Origin: Pseudoalteromonas sp. FUC4
Lineage (GTDB): Bacteria; Pseudomonadota; Gammaproteobacteria; Enterobacterales; Alteromonadaceae
Direction of reading: 5' to 3'
NCBI RefSeq assembly: GCF_008370255.1
Contig: NZ_SEUI01000002.1
Location: 258,266-322,265 of the forward strand
Length of the DNA stretch: 64,000 bases
A model generated the notes under the pieces. That model was not told the origin of the DNA, did no database searches, and was given only the letters and a program-made list of their open reading frames with translations. The translations under genes and the position numbers were made by a program. Below, piece by piece: positions 18,393-27,494 of the stretch (its first letter is position 1; each line of letters begins with the position of its first letter).

Positions 18393-18672
18393 TATCAACT
18401 CCATTGTCTTTTCGTAATTGGCTTAGCAAATTTTGCTCAGGTGGTGGAATTTGTAAGTAGTAGCCTTTATCAGGGTTTGATAACGCAGATTTTACAGTTT
18501 CTAAATCTGCCCCACCTAAATGCTCACGTTTTGCTAAGTTGATGATCATCACATAAATAGGTTGACCAAACATAGTCATCAAAGGTTCCGGAACTTTACT
18601 AAAATCATCTCTTTTTTCGACAAATAAGAACGTATCCGCTTTTTTCTTACTTTTATATACTGCAGTGAGCAT
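18385..18672 (-). CDS. ycgL: YcgL-domain protein (UPF0745)
   Basis: A 95-residue cytoplasmic protein of the YcgL family, recognised from AVYKSKKKADTFLFVEKRDDF, the FGQP segment (MTMFGQPIYVMIINL) and GYYLQIPPPEQNLL near the C-terminus (first motif only partly diagnostic on its own). Length and motif order match E. coli YcgL, whose structure is known but whose function is not. It ends inside the mltB reading frame (8-base overlap with the GTG start), and lies near minC in the same divergent arrangement seen in several gammaproteobacteria, where ycgL and rnd accompany the min genes. Confidence 0.9.
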   Translation of the reverse strand: MLTAVYKSKKKADTFLFVEKRDDFSKVPEPLMTMFGQPIYVMIINLAKREHLGGADLETVKSALSNPDKGYYLQIPPPEQNLLSQLRKDNGVDSD

Positions 18673-18827
18673 TATGGCCCTATAAATTCTTGCTTAACAA
18701 TGCCGCACACTATAACATGAGAGTAATAATAAGTTAGAAAAATTAGATTAGAAATTTCAATAAAGGCCTTATTCAGCCTATGTTTATCTAATATTGATTT
18801 TTAATCAGACAATTCAATTGAGCGTGT

Positions 18828-19532
18828 ATGTCGGACCAAATTTTTGAGTTAAAAGGGAATCTTTTTACGTTATCAGTTTTACATCTTTATAGTACTGATA
18901 TAGCCCTTCTAGCAGAACAACTGTATGTAAAAATAGCCCAAGCACCTAGATTTTTTGAAGGTGCTCCTATTGTTGTTAATTTACTTGAAGTTAAAAACAG
19001 TTCACTCGATTTTGTACACTTAAAATCGTTGATTGAGCGCATGAGCTTTAATGCGGTGGGTGTGTGTAATGGCTCTGATGAGCAACATGCCCAAGCTAAA
19101 GCGGCTGGCTTATCTGTTTTAAATTATTCACAAGACGTTAAGAGCGAACCTGTTAAACAAGAGGCTAATACGTCTATTGTAGAAAAAACGGTTCATTTAC
19201 CAGCGCAAATTATCAGCGGTACAGTTCGCTCTGGACAACAAGTTTATGCAAAAGATAGAGATTTGATAGTACTTGGCGCAGTTAGTCATGGCGCTGAAGT
19301 TATTGCCGATGGCAATGTGCATATTTATGGCACGCTACGCGGTCGCGCTATTGCAGGCGCAAAAGGTTTTAAAGAAGCACACATTTTTTGCCAAAAACTT
19401 GAAGCCGAGTTGGTTTCAATAGATGGTAACTACTGGATCAGTGACTCCCTTCAAGGCGAACATTGGGGAAATGCAGTGCAAATACAACAAAAAGACGAAT
19501 CATTAGAAATTTCAGCTTTGGTTAAAGGATAA
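18828..19532 (+). CDS. minC: Septum-site determining protein MinC
   Basis: A 234-residue inhibitor of FtsZ polymerisation at the cell poles. The N-terminal FtsZ-binding domain (about 1-105) contains FELKGNLFTLSVLHL and APIVVNLLEV; a linker rich in Glu/Lys/Ser follows; the C-terminal beta-helix domain (about 125-230) has SGTVRSGQQVYAKDRDLIVL and GAVSHGAEVIADGNVHIYG (partly quoted), which binds MinD. Length equals the E. coli protein within a few residues. minD starts 5 bases downstream, with minE after that, the standard operon. Confidence 0.96.
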   Translation: MSDQIFELKGNLFTLSVLHLYSTDIALLAEQLYVKIAQAPRFFEGAPIVVNLLEVKNSSLDFVHLKSLIERMSFNAVGVCNGSDEQHAQAKAAGLSVLNYSQDVKSEPVKQEANTSIVEKTVHLPAQIISGTVRSGQQVYAKDRDLIVLGAVSHGAEVIADGNVHIYGTLRGRAIAGAKGFKEAHIFCQKLEAELVSIDGNYWISDSLQGEHWGNAVQIQQKDESLEISALVKG

Positions 19533-19537
19533 ATCTC

Positions 19538-20347
19538 ATGGCAAAAGTAATTGTCGTTACCTCAGGTAAAGGCGGTGTTGGTAAAACAACATCAAGTGCT
19601 GCAATTGGCACAGGCTTAGCGTTAAAAGGCTATAAAACAGTTATTATCGACTTTGATATTGGTTTACGTAACTTAGATTTAATTATGGGTTGTGAACGCC
19701 GTGTTGTTTATGACTTTGTAAATGTAATTAATGGTGAGGCAAACCTTAACCAAGCGCTTATTAAAGATAAGCGTGTAGACAAATTATTTTTACTACCCGC
19801 TTCACAAACACGTGATAAAGATGCTTTAACACGTGAAGGTGTTGAACGCGTACTAAATGAACTAAAAGAAGACTTTGATTACATAGTATGTGATTCACCA
19901 GCAGGTATTGAAGCTGGCGCTATGATGGCAATGTACTTTGCTGATGAAGCAATTGTGACAACAAACCCAGAAGTATCGTCAGTTCGAGATTCAGATCGTA
20001 TTTTAGGTATTTTACACAGCAAATCAAAACGTGCTGAAGAAGGCCTAGAAAACATTAAAGAACACTTACTATTAACACGCTATAACCCTGGTCGTGTTGA
20101 AAAAGGTGAAATGCTATCGGTAGAAGATGTGCAAGATATTCTGTCAATCCCATTATTAGGGGTTATTCCTGAATCGCAAGCGGTATTAAGTGCTTCAAAC
20201 TCAGGCCAACCTGTTATATTGGATACAGAATCTGATGCAGGCCAAGCTTATTCTGATGCAATTAACCGCTTACTAGGTGAAACCGTCGATTTTCGCTTCT
20301 TAGACGTTGAGAAAAAAGGCTTATTTAAACGGATTTTTGGAGGTTAA
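19538..20347 (+). CDS. minD: Septum-site determining ATPase MinD
   Basis: A 269-residue peripheral membrane ATPase that recruits MinC and oscillates under control of MinE. The deviant Walker A motif [12 protein letters not shown] is at residues 9-20, switch II/Walker B appears as [11 protein letters not shown], and the C-terminal amphipathic membrane-targeting helix is [12 protein letters not shown]. Every signature residue is intact. minE begins one base after the stop, with its GGAGG inside the last MinD codons, so the two are translationally coupled. Confidence 0.97.
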   Translation: MAKVIVVTSGKGGVGKTTSSAAIGTGLALKGYKTVIIDFDIGLRNLDLIMGCERRVVYDFVNVINGEANLNQALIKDKRVDKLFLLPASQTRDKDALTREGVERVLNELKEDFDYIVCDSPAGIEAGAMMAMYFADEAIVTTNPEVSSVRDSDRILGILHSKSKRAEEGLENIKEHLLLTRYNPGRVEKGEMLSVEDVQDILSIPLLGVIPESQAVLSASNSGQPVILDTESDAGQAYSDAINRLLGETVDFRFLDVEKKGLFKRIFGG

Positions 20348-20348
20348 C

Positions 20349-20612
20349 GTGTCTTTACTTGACTACTTCCGCTCAGAAAAGAAAAACAGTGCGTCACTAG
20401 CAAAAGAGCGATTGCAGATCATTGTCGCGCACGAGCGTTCTCAACGAGGAACGCCGGATTACTTACCACAATTAAAACAAGATATTTTAGATGTGATCCG
20501 TAAATACGTGAACGTAAGTACCGATGCAGTTCAGGTTCAGTTTGATCAAAACGAAGACGACTTAGCCGTACTTGAGCTAAACGTTACACTACCTGATGAA
20601 GAAAAGAAGTAA
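20349..20612 (+). CDS. minE: Cell division topological specificity factor MinE
   Basis: An 87-residue protein that stimulates MinD ATPase and gives the Min oscillation its topology. N-terminal membrane-targeting segment [20 protein letters not shown], the anti-MinCD helix [14 protein letters not shown], then the dimerisation beta domain with [20 protein letters not shown]. Start is GTG at 20349 with GGAGG at 20339-20343 (5-base spacer); the longer upstream frame runs inside minD and lacks family resemblance. A strong terminator at 20621 ends the operon. Confidence 0.96.
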   Translation: MSLLDYFRSEKKNSASLAKERLQIIVAHERSQRGTPDYLPQLKQDILDVIRKYVNVSTDAVQVQFDQNEDDLAVLELNVTLPDEEKK

Positions 20613-20620
20613 TTGAAGAA

Positions 20621-20650
20621 AGGGCGCTTTATAAGCGCCCTCTTTATTTT
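20621..20650 (+). terminator. Terminator of the minCDE operon
   Basis: AGGGCGCTT / AAGCGCCCT stem of nine pairs with a 3-base loop, then a T-rich tail. Eight bases beyond the minE stop. Confidence 0.88.
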
Positions 20651-20773
20651 TATTTACTTTGTAATAATCACTGTGAATATCTACGCTTTATGCCTGCGCT
20701 CAACTAAAATCTTTTAACCATGTAATATGAACCAATAGACCCTTATCACACAGTTAAAGGTATATATTTAGCG

Positions 20774-21904
20774 TTAAGTATCCCACTCTTTTAAGGCATC
20801 TTTAACGAAGCTGTATCGCCAAGAGCTTAGTAAGTCAGGCTTTATATGACTCTTTTTTTGCTCATTAGTTAACTTCCAATTCCAACTAATCAATTGATTA
20901 ATTTGCTTTTTAGAGGCCATAACGTCTTCTGGTATATTGTGCTCTTTAGCTACTTTAGTGATCTTTTGTTTAATATCTTTGGCTACTTTTTTATAAGTAG
21001 GAAAATCAATTAAGCGCTTAAGTACATCAGGGTGCTCAGCATCTGGTACAGCTTTGGCAACTTCAATACACTTTATTATATCTACACCAGAGCGATTAAC
21101 TTCAATAGCTTCAACTCCTGGAATTTGTCGTAGAGCATTTAAACTTGAAGGACCACGTTTAGCAATTTCAGTCATGTTATGTTCTTTTAACACAAAATTT
21201 AGCGCTAAATTTTTCTTAATGGCTTTGTTTCTGCGCCATACAGCAAGTTCTTTTAAAACCGCGAGTTCGTGCGGTTTAAGTTGCCATGCATTTTTAATAT
21301 CTTTATATAAAAGCTCGTCTGGTGTTTGAAACGCACGCTTTTTAGCTATCAGCTCACTCTCGTTTATTACAATGTCAAAGAACCCTGCGGCATTAATACG
21401 TTCTATAATCAGCTCGAAACACGGCAATAAGTAAAAAGTATCTGCAGCAGCATAATCTAATTGTTTTTTAGTTAACGGACGTTGCAGCCAGTTAGTACGT
21501 GATTCACTTTTATCTATTTCAATACCTTGCAACTCTTTTACCATAAGGGCAAAGCCCATACAGTTACCTTCCCCAAGTAACTGCAACGCAAATTGTGTAT
21601 CAAATAATGGGGATGGAACAAAACCTGCGTACTTTTGAAAAACTTCAATATCTTCTGAAGGTGAATGCAGTACTTTTAAAACACTAGGATCTTTTAGTAT
21701 TTCCCAAAAATCGAATAATGAGAGCTCAGCTAAGGGATCGATAAGCGCTAAATGCTCACCATCAAAAACTTGGATAAGTGCAACTTCTGGATACAAAGTG
21801 CGACGACGCATAAACTCAGTATCAATAGCTAAAATAGGCTTGTTTTTTATTTGTTCAACAAAAGTGTTCAGTTGATTTTGGGTTTCGATCAATTGGTATT
21901 GCAC
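20774..21904 (-). CDS. rnd: Ribonuclease D
   Basis: A 376-residue 3'-5' exoribonuclease that trims tRNA precursors and other small RNAs. The DEDDy nuclease domain covers about 1-175: motif 1 LAIDTEFMRRRTLYPEVALI, motif 2 VLHSPSEDIEVFQK and motif 3 LDYAAADTFYLLPCFE, with the catalytic acids and tyrosine present. The HRDC domain lies at about 205-285 (WQLKPHELAVLKELAVWR, partly). Length matches E. coli Rnd (375). It follows fadD in the same direction, with a terminator at 21921-21946 between them, an arrangement also found in Enterobacteria. Confidence 0.95.
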   Translation of the reverse strand: MQYQLIETQNQLNTFVEQIKNKPILAIDTEFMRRRTLYPEVALIQVFDGEHLALIDPLAELSLFDFWEILKDPSVLKVLHSPSEDIEVFQKYAGFVPSPLFDTQFALQLLGEGNCMGFALMVKELQGIEIDKSESRTNWLQRPLTKKQLDYAAADTFYLLPCFELIIERINAAGFFDIVINESELIAKKRAFQTPDELLYKDIKNAWQLKPHELAVLKELAVWRRNKAIKKNLALNFVLKEHNMTEIAKRGPSSLNALRQIPGVEAIEVNRSGVDIIKCIEVAKAVPDAEHPDVLKRLIDFPTYKKVAKDIKQKITKVAKEHNIPEDVMASKKQINQLISWNWKLTNEQKKSHIKPDLLSSWRYSFVKDALKEWDT

Positions 21905-21920
21905 TTAATCTCCTACAATA

Positions 21921-21946
21921 AAAAAGCCGACATATGTCGGCTTTTT
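21921..21946. terminator. Terminator between fadD and rnd
   Basis: AAAAAGCCGACATATGTCGGCTTTTT is a complete palindrome with A- and T-tracts on both sides, 9 bases past the fadD stop on the minus strand. Confidence 0.85.
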
Positions 21947-21955
21947 TATAGGTTG

Positions 21956-23608
21956 CTAATCTTTCAAGGCTCTTCGGAGTATTTTACCTACGTTAGTTTT
22001 AGGTAACTCATCCCTAAACTCTACCAGTTTTGGGACCTTGTAATTAGTTAAATTATCACGACAGTGACTTATTATATCTTTTTCAGTTAAAGAAGGGTCT
22101 TTTTTAACAACAAAAACTTTAACTTGTTCGCCACTTACATCGTGAGGAATACCAATAGCAGCAACTTCAAGCACACCTTCGTGCATAGCCACTACTTCTT
22201 CAATCTCGTTAGGGAAAACATTAAAGCCAGATACAATGATCATGTCTTTTTTGCGATCTACAATAAAGAAGAAACCTTCATCGTCATAAGTTGCAATATC
22301 ACCTGTTGCAAACCAGCCATCTTTTAAACATTCAGCGGTTGCATCTGGTCGCTTGTAATAACCCACCATAACTTGCGGGCCTTTCACACACATTTCACCC
22401 GGCTCACCTTTAGCGGCTTCTTCACCGTTATCAAGTATTAACTTAATTTCAGTATTAGGCGCAGGCAAACCAATAGAACCATTATATGATTCTAAATCAT
22501 AAGGGCTAATAGTTACCAATGGAGAACATTCTGTTAGGCCATAGCCTTCCATTAATTTTGAGCCAGTCACTTTTTGCCACTTTTCAGCAACAGGACGTTG
22601 CACTGCCATACCGCCACCAAGTGACATTTTTAAATGACTGAAATCAAGTTCAGCAAAGCCCGGTGTGTTTAATAAACCATTAAATAACGTATTAACACCC
22701 GTAATAGCTGTAAATTTATGCTGACCTAGCTCTTTAACAAACCCAGGCATATCTCGTGGATTTGTAATTAATATATTTAAACCACCGTACTTCATAAACG
22801 TCAGGCAATTAGCTGTTAAAGCAAATATATGATAAAGCGGTAAAGCGGTAACAACAACTTCTGTACCACGATTTAACACTTTGTCTAAACAGCCTGAAAC
22901 TTGTTCAAGGTTACCAACCATGTTGCCATGGCTCAGCATTGCCCCTTTAGATACACCTGTTGTGCCACCGGTGTACTGTAAAAAAGCAAGATCGGACAAG
23001 CTCATTTCAGGACGTGTATATTTAGTTTCGTCTGCAGCTAAAACGTCTGAAAAGTTAATTGTGTTTGGTAAGTTGAACTTTGGCACCATTTTTTTAATGT
23101 GCTTCACAACAAAGTTAACTATGTGCTTTTTAAGCCCACCAACCATATCGCCTACTTGCGTTACTACAATGTGTTTAACATCAGTGTGTGCAAGTGACTT
23201 TTCTAGTGTGTCAGCAAAGTTTGCTAAAATGAAAATGGCAGTAGTGTCAGAATCCTTTAGCTGATGCTCTAACTCACGCACAGTGTAAAGTGGGTTAACA
23301 TTTACAACCACACAACCCGCACGTAAAATACCTAAAATAGTGACTGGTGTTTGTAGTAAGTTAGGCATCATTACGGCAACTTTGTCGCCTTTTTTAAGAC
23401 CTAAATCATTTTGAATGTAGGAAGCAACTTTTTTTGTTGCTGTATCTATTTCGCTATAAGACAGCGTTTTACCCATATTAGTAAATGCAGGTAAATCGGT
23501 GTAGTCGGTAAAACTTTTTTCGAACACTTCGAGTAACGAGTTGTAATGCTCAGGATCGATTGTTTCAGGCATACCCTCTGGGTAGCGCTTAAGCCAGATT
23601 TTTTCCAC
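21956..23608 (-). CDS. fadD: Long-chain fatty acid--CoA ligase
   Basis: A 550-residue acyl-CoA synthetase activating fatty acids with ATP and CoA at the inner membrane, the entry step of beta-oxidation. Adenylate-forming motifs in order: P-loop [20 protein letters not shown] near residue 210, [11 protein letters not shown] near 355, GWFATGDIA near 435 followed by [20 protein letters not shown] (the FACS signature region), and the C-terminal catalytic lysine in [12 protein letters not shown]. Size is close to E. coli FadD (561). It is transcribed toward rnd, with a terminator between. Regulation by FadR/PsrA is plausible, but I could not point to an operator. Confidence 0.95.
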   Translation of the reverse strand: MEKIWLKRYPEGMPETIDPEHYNSLLEVFEKSFTDYTDLPAFTNMGKTLSYSEIDTATKKVASYIQNDLGLKKGDKVAVMMPNLLQTPVTILGILRAGCVVVNVNPLYTVRELEHQLKDSDTTAIFILANFADTLEKSLAHTDVKHIVVTQVGDMVGGLKKHIVNFVVKHIKKMVPKFNLPNTINFSDVLAADETKYTRPEMSLSDLAFLQYTGGTTGVSKGAMLSHGNMVGNLEQVSGCLDKVLNRGTEVVVTALPLYHIFALTANCLTFMKYGGLNILITNPRDMPGFVKELGQHKFTAITGVNTLFNGLLNTPGFAELDFSHLKMSLGGGMAVQRPVAEKWQKVTGSKLMEGYGLTECSPLVTISPYDLESYNGSIGLPAPNTEIKLILDNGEEAAKGEPGEMCVKGPQVMVGYYKRPDATAECLKDGWFATGDIATYDDEGFFFIVDRKKDMIIVSGFNVFPNEIEEVVAMHEGVLEVAAIGIPHDVSGEQVKVFVVKKDPSLTEKDIISHCRDNLTNYKVPKLVEFRDELPKTNVGKILRRALKD

Positions 23609-23723
23609 TCTTAGCCCCTGTTTATAATTATATTTTTATTAACCTTAATCTAAGTAAGGCGCTTTAACAATTGAGCAAATACTCTAATGGAGGAATAATC
23701 CCACATTTTACGTAAACTTACAA

Positions 23724-24575
23724 TTAACATGCACCATTTTGCAGCATAAAGTCTTGAATATGCTTAAAACATAGTTCGTTACTTTGCATATGACAATGGT
23801 GCCCACCATCTACATTAATTACCTTTAAGCTATTGTAATAACTAATATACTTTGCCATATTTTGTTTTACAAACGAATAACCTTCGTTACCTAAAATTAA
23901 TTGGCACGGTGCAATTAAATCTTTTATTGCACCAATACATTGCGCCTCATCAAACCTAAAACCTGAGTGATTTTTAAGCTTTGGATCTGTTGTTAATGTA
24001 TAACCATCTAAAACCGATTTTATATTTCGCTGCATTAAAAGAGCAATAAGCTCACTATTTAAATCGGTTGTTTGGGCACGTGCTTCATAAATAAGTTCTT
24101 TCGATTTATAAACTCTCTGCTTCTTATTTTTTAAGCGCGATCTATTTAATACAGCACTTTTTAGCTGTTCACATACGCCTTCGCTAGGAGTTGTAACACA
24201 ACCAATCCCTTCAATAAAGGTAACAGACTTTACATAATCACTAAAGCAACTAGCAAAAAGCCCTGCAACCATCGCTCCCATCGAATGACCAACTAAATGA
24301 ACTTTTTTAACACCAAGCGCATTGATAAGTTGGTACACATCATCAATATAATCAACAAAATAATAATGTGCATCATCACTTCGCCAAGATGATAAACCAT
24401 GCCCAACAAAATCAATACAGTACCAAGTGTGCTTTGGCTTAGCTTTACTTAACATGGGTATAAAACTGTGGCAGTTATCTAACCAACCATGTAACGCTAT
24501 TACTATTTCGTCCCCAAAACCTACTTTTAAGCCATGAATATTTAAGTTATTGGTTTCAATATTAAATGGCTTCAC
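23724..24575 (-). CDS. Alpha/beta-hydrolase family protein
   Basis: A 283-residue cytoplasmic hydrolase. The oxyanion segment is IALHGWLDNCHSF (residues 26-38), the nucleophile elbow GHSMG places serine at residue 98, an acid is expected around LIAPCQLILGNEG, and the catalytic histidine in VDGGHHCHMQ near the C-terminus. The cap region is Lys/Arg-rich (RSRLKNKKQRVYKSKE). The HGWLDN motif is common in a widespread proteobacterial group often annotated as MhpC/serine-hydrolase-like, with unknown substrates. It lies 116 bases upstream of fadD in the same direction, so lipid-ester hydrolysis is a reasonable but unproven idea. Confidence 0.82.
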   Translation of the reverse strand: MKPFNIETNNLNIHGLKVGFGDEIVIALHGWLDNCHSFIPMLSKAKPKHTWYCIDFVGHGLSSWRSDDAHYYFVDYIDDVYQLINALGVKKVHLVGHSMGAMVAGLFASCFSDYVKSVTFIEGIGCVTTPSEGVCEQLKSAVLNRSRLKNKKQRVYKSKELIYEARAQTTDLNSELIALLMQRNIKSVLDGYTLTTDPKLKNHSGFRFDEAQCIGAIKDLIAPCQLILGNEGYSFVKQNMAKYISYYNSLKVINVDGGHHCHMQSNELCFKHIQDFMLQNGAC

Positions 24576-24985
24576 AGCAAGTTCCTTTATAAATTTAAAG
24601 CATTATTATTTATAGCATACAAGTTGTCAGACCACTAACCGAGAAAATGGTGCCAAATTCGCTATTTAATTATCTTGGCGATCTAAAGAAAGCAAAACAT
24701 ATAAAATAAAATTTAAACAATATCATAAGTTTAATTACATAAAAAATAAACTGACCGATTTAAATATGTTTACTTTGTATGCCTTTTAAACAATTAAAAG
24801 GTGATAGCATTATATGTACTTAAGCTATAACAAGTATAATTTAAATAAATAGAACTAACAGTGTTAACTACAATTCTATTTATATAACCCCAAATTATAA
24901 ATATCTTAGATATTCATTTATTTATCATCCTATCTGTATACAATATCAGCGGCTATTAAATAAGGTACACTCATAAGGTACAACC
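24576..24985. other. 410-base AT-rich gap upstream of the alkaline phosphatase gene
   Basis: Separates the divergent alpha/beta-hydrolase and alkaline phosphatase genes. It holds no convincing ORF, hairpin or RNA. Just before the phosphatase ATG there is a direct repeat AAGGTACA (spaced by five bases), the second copy serving as the ribosome-binding site. I looked for a Pho box and found no good match to two CTGTCAT-like repeats. Confidence 0.5.
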
Positions 24986-26275
24986 ATGAAAAAACAGATC
25001 AGCTTATTGGCACTTTTATGCACCGCTTCTGGTGCTTACGCAGAATCAGCACCTAAAAATGTAATTTATATGATTGGTGATGGCATGGGTCCGGCTTACA
25101 CCACGGCTTACCGCTATTTTAAAGATGACCCTGCAACAAAAAAAGTAGAAGGCACGGTTTTTGACACTATTTTAAAAGGCATGGCTCATACCTACCCTGA
25201 CGACCATACTTATGTAACAGACAGTGCAGCGGGTGCTACAGCACTTAGTAGCGGTCATAAAAGTTATAATGGCGCGGTTGCTGTAGATACAGAAAAAAAA
25301 CCAGTTAAAACTATGCTTGAAATTGCAAAAGAGCGTGGTATGACAACAGCGCTAGTTGTAACGTCACAAATAAACCATGCAACGCCTGCCAGCTTTACAG
25401 CTCACAATGAATCTCGTTACAACTACGATGATATTGCCAACGATTATATTGATAATAAAATTGCTGGTAAATTACCCGTTGATTTAATGCTAGGTGGCGG
25501 TACTAAATATTTTATTCGTGATGACCGTAATTTAGTTGAAGAATTTAAAGCGGCTGGCTACCAATACGGTGACGATATTAATAATTTGGGCCAAATTACA
25601 CAAATACCTGCCATAGGTTTATATGCAAGCAAAGGCCTGCCATTTGCACTTGATATGAACCCAACTCGCCTTACTCAGTTAACATCTAAAGCACTTGGTT
25701 TACTAGATAACCAGAACGAAGAAGGCTTTTTTATGATGATTGAAGGCAGCCAAATTGATTGGTGTGGTCACTCTAACGATATAGCCTGTGCGATGGCTGA
25801 AATGGACGACTTTGCTAAATCAATCGAAAAAGCAAAAGCGTACGTTGATAAAAATAAAGATACTGTACTTGTAGTTACAGCCGATCACTCAACGGGTGGC
25901 TTAACTATTGGTTCGCACGGTCAATTCAAATGGGAAACAGACGTAATTAAGGGTGTTAAGGCAACGGCAAGTAAGTTAACAGACAAACTTATGGAGTCTA
26001 AAGACTTAAAACCAGTATGGACTGCTAACACCAATATTGAATTTACAACTGAAAACCAAATAAAACTTGAACAAGCTAAAAAAATGGGCGAAAAAGCGCT
26101 TAATTTAGCTGTTAAGAGTATTATTAGCGATGCAAGCTTTACTGGCTGGACAACAGGCGGGCATACCGCTGTAGACGTGCAGGTATTTGCCTATGGCAAA
26201 GGCAGTGAACAATTTATCGGCTCACAAAATAATACTGATATTGCAGATAAGCTGATTGGCTTTATTAAGCAGTAA
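24986..26275 (+). CDS. Alkaline phosphatase (PhoA-type superfamily)
   Basis: A 429-residue periplasmic phosphomonoesterase that releases inorganic phosphate. Signal peptide at 1-19 (ASGAYA), metal aspartate in MIGDGMGPAY (Asp32), nucleophilic serine in TDSAAGATA (Ser80), and metal ligands in EGSQIDWCGHSND, TADHSTGG and TTGGHTAVDV. The DSAAGATALSSG segment and overall length match the bacterial alkaline phosphatase family common in Alteromonas and Vibrio. Phosphate-starvation control is usual for such genes, but no Pho box is evident. A strong terminator follows. Confidence 0.93.
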   Translation: MKKQISLLALLCTASGAYAESAPKNVIYMIGDGMGPAYTTAYRYFKDDPATKKVEGTVFDTILKGMAHTYPDDHTYVTDSAAGATALSSGHKSYNGAVAVDTEKKPVKTMLEIAKERGMTTALVVTSQINHATPASFTAHNESRYNYDDIANDYIDNKIAGKLPVDLMLGGGTKYFIRDDRNLVEEFKAAGYQYGDDINNLGQITQIPAIGLYASKGLPFALDMNPTRLTQLTSKALGLLDNQNEEGFFMMIEGSQIDWCGHSNDIACAMAEMDDFAKSIEKAKAYVDKNKDTVLVVTADHSTGGLTIGSHGQFKWETDVIKGVKATASKLTDKLMESKDLKPVWTANTNIEFTTENQIKLEQAKKMGEKALNLAVKSIISDASFTGWTTGGHTAVDVQVFAYGKGSEQFIGSQNNTDIADKLIGFIKQ

Positions 26276-26296
26276 GCTTTACGTGGTTTTTAACAC

Positions 26297-26326
26297 AAAA
26301 AGCCCGAACATTTGTTCGGGCTTTTT
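26297..26326. terminator. Terminator after the alkaline phosphatase gene
   Basis: AAAAAGCCCGAACA / TGTTCGGGCTTTTT, fourteen pairs with a two-base loop, symmetrical tails. It can serve both the phosphatase and the converging 109-residue hypothetical gene. Confidence 0.9.
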
Positions 26327-26370
26327 ATTAAATTTTATCGCTGTATTTATATAGAGCGCTTAAATAAGCG

Positions 26371-26700
26371 TTAAGCGTATATATCGACGCCTATTAAATT
26401 TTGTACTTCTGCTCTGCGCTCTAAATTAGCAAATTCAGTATAAGTAGAAATCGCTTTGCTTACTTGAACTGTAGGTTGGTCGTAAATTGTTTGGCTGTAT
26501 TCATTGCTTTTAGCACTGCTTTTAAAAAGCTGATTAGCAAGTTCAACACCCTCAACACTGCTTTTTACGTAATCGGTATTTGTTTTGTTAGCAGCCGGTT
26601 GCTCTAATAAACTCTGTGGCTTATTAGTAACAACTTTAGTAGAGCTAACCCTACCCGGAATATCTCCGGTAAAAAAACCTGAACCAATAGGCAGCGTCAT
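26371..26700 (-). CDS. Hypothetical protein, 109 residues
   Basis: I do not recognise this protein. It is hydrophilic, with no signal peptide or membrane segment; the N-terminus MTLPIGSGFFTGDIPGRVSS is Gly/Pro-rich and probably disordered, the middle is Asn/Lys/Ser-rich, and the C-terminal third (VSKAISTYTEFANLERRAEVQNLIGVDIYA) looks helical and ends in a hydrophobic motif. Codon use resembles its neighbours, so I regard it as a real gene. It lies 83 bases upstream of nothing it could share an operon with except tsaB, which is transcribed toward it in the same leftward direction. Confidence 0.65.
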   Translation of the reverse strand: MTLPIGSGFFTGDIPGRVSSTKVVTNKPQSLLEQPAANKTNTDYVKSSVEGVELANQLFKSSAKSNEYSQTIYDQPTVQVSKAISTYTEFANLERRAEVQNLIGVDIYA

Positions 26701-26783
26701 TACGCGTCTCCAACCTTAATAATGCATAAAATTATGATTTAAAAACAACCAATTTGCAAATAATACTTGAATTCAAGATTTGG

Positions 26784-27485
26784 TTACTCTCGACCTGGTA
26801 ACTTTTTCCACGTTACTGTATCGCGCACATATTTAGGTTGAGCGTCACTCGCTTTTACAACGTCCCCTGCTAAAAACGCGGCTTCAACATGCGCTAACAT
26901 ATAACGTGCATCAGGCAATGTAATTTCAGTATTAATTGTCACGTTTGCAAAGTCATTAAGCGCATCAGGATAGGTTTTAAAGCCCGTACCCACCGCTACA
27001 GATGGCTCCGTGGCTGCTATATACTCATTATTTAGTAAATCAGGTTTTATAACGCATTCTTGGTTAACTAAAAGCATTAAATTATTTTGCGCTTGGTAAT
27101 GTGCAAAGTATATCTCCCCCATACGCGCATCTATACTTGGATAGACGCTCAGGCTGCCGTTTTGCTCAAACGCTTGTTGAGCCATAGTAGCCAGTGTAGA
27201 AACACCTACAAGCGGCAAATTAGTTGAATATGCTAAGCCTTGTGCTATTGCTACACTAATACGTACACCGGTGAAACTACCTGGCCCTTGGCCAAAACCG
27301 ATTACGTCTAAATCTTTTAATTTACAGTTTGCTTTAGTTAAGAGCTCATCTACAAGTGGAAGTATTTTTTGGCTATGCTGCTGCGGACACTCTTCAAAAT
27401 GATGAAACGTTTGGCCCTGGTAATGTAAAACAATTGAAAGTGCTTCAGTTGAAGCATCAAGGGCAAGAATATTACTTTTGATCAT
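26784..27485 (-). CDS. tsaB: tRNA threonylcarbamoyladenosine biosynthesis protein TsaB
   Basis: A 233-residue ASKHA-fold protein that scaffolds TsaD and TsaE in making t6A37 in ANN-decoding tRNAs. The N-terminal ILALDASTEALSIVL, the HSQKILPLVDELL segment (motif for TsaD contact) and GFGQGPGSFTGVRISVAIAQ are diagnostic. Length equals E. coli TsaB (231). It starts 9 bases after yoaA, the same gene pair as in E. coli (yoaA-tsaB), so the two are co-transcribed. Confidence 0.95.
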   Translation of the reverse strand: MIKSNILALDASTEALSIVLHYQGQTFHHFEECPQQHSQKILPLVDELLTKANCKLKDLDVIGFGQGPGSFTGVRISVAIAQGLAYSTNLPLVGVSTLATMAQQAFEQNGSLSVYPSIDARMGEIYFAHYQAQNNLMLLVNQECVIKPDLLNNEYIAATEPSVAVGTGFKTYPDALNDFANVTINTEITLPDARYMLAHVEAAFLAGDVVKASDAQPKYVRDTVTWKKLPGRE

Positions 27486-27494
27486 TTTAGTACT

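Noticed and set aside
24576..24985. Pho box before alkaline phosphatase
   Set aside because: CTGTATACAATATCAG is the closest segment but does not give two spaced CTGTCAT-like repeats.
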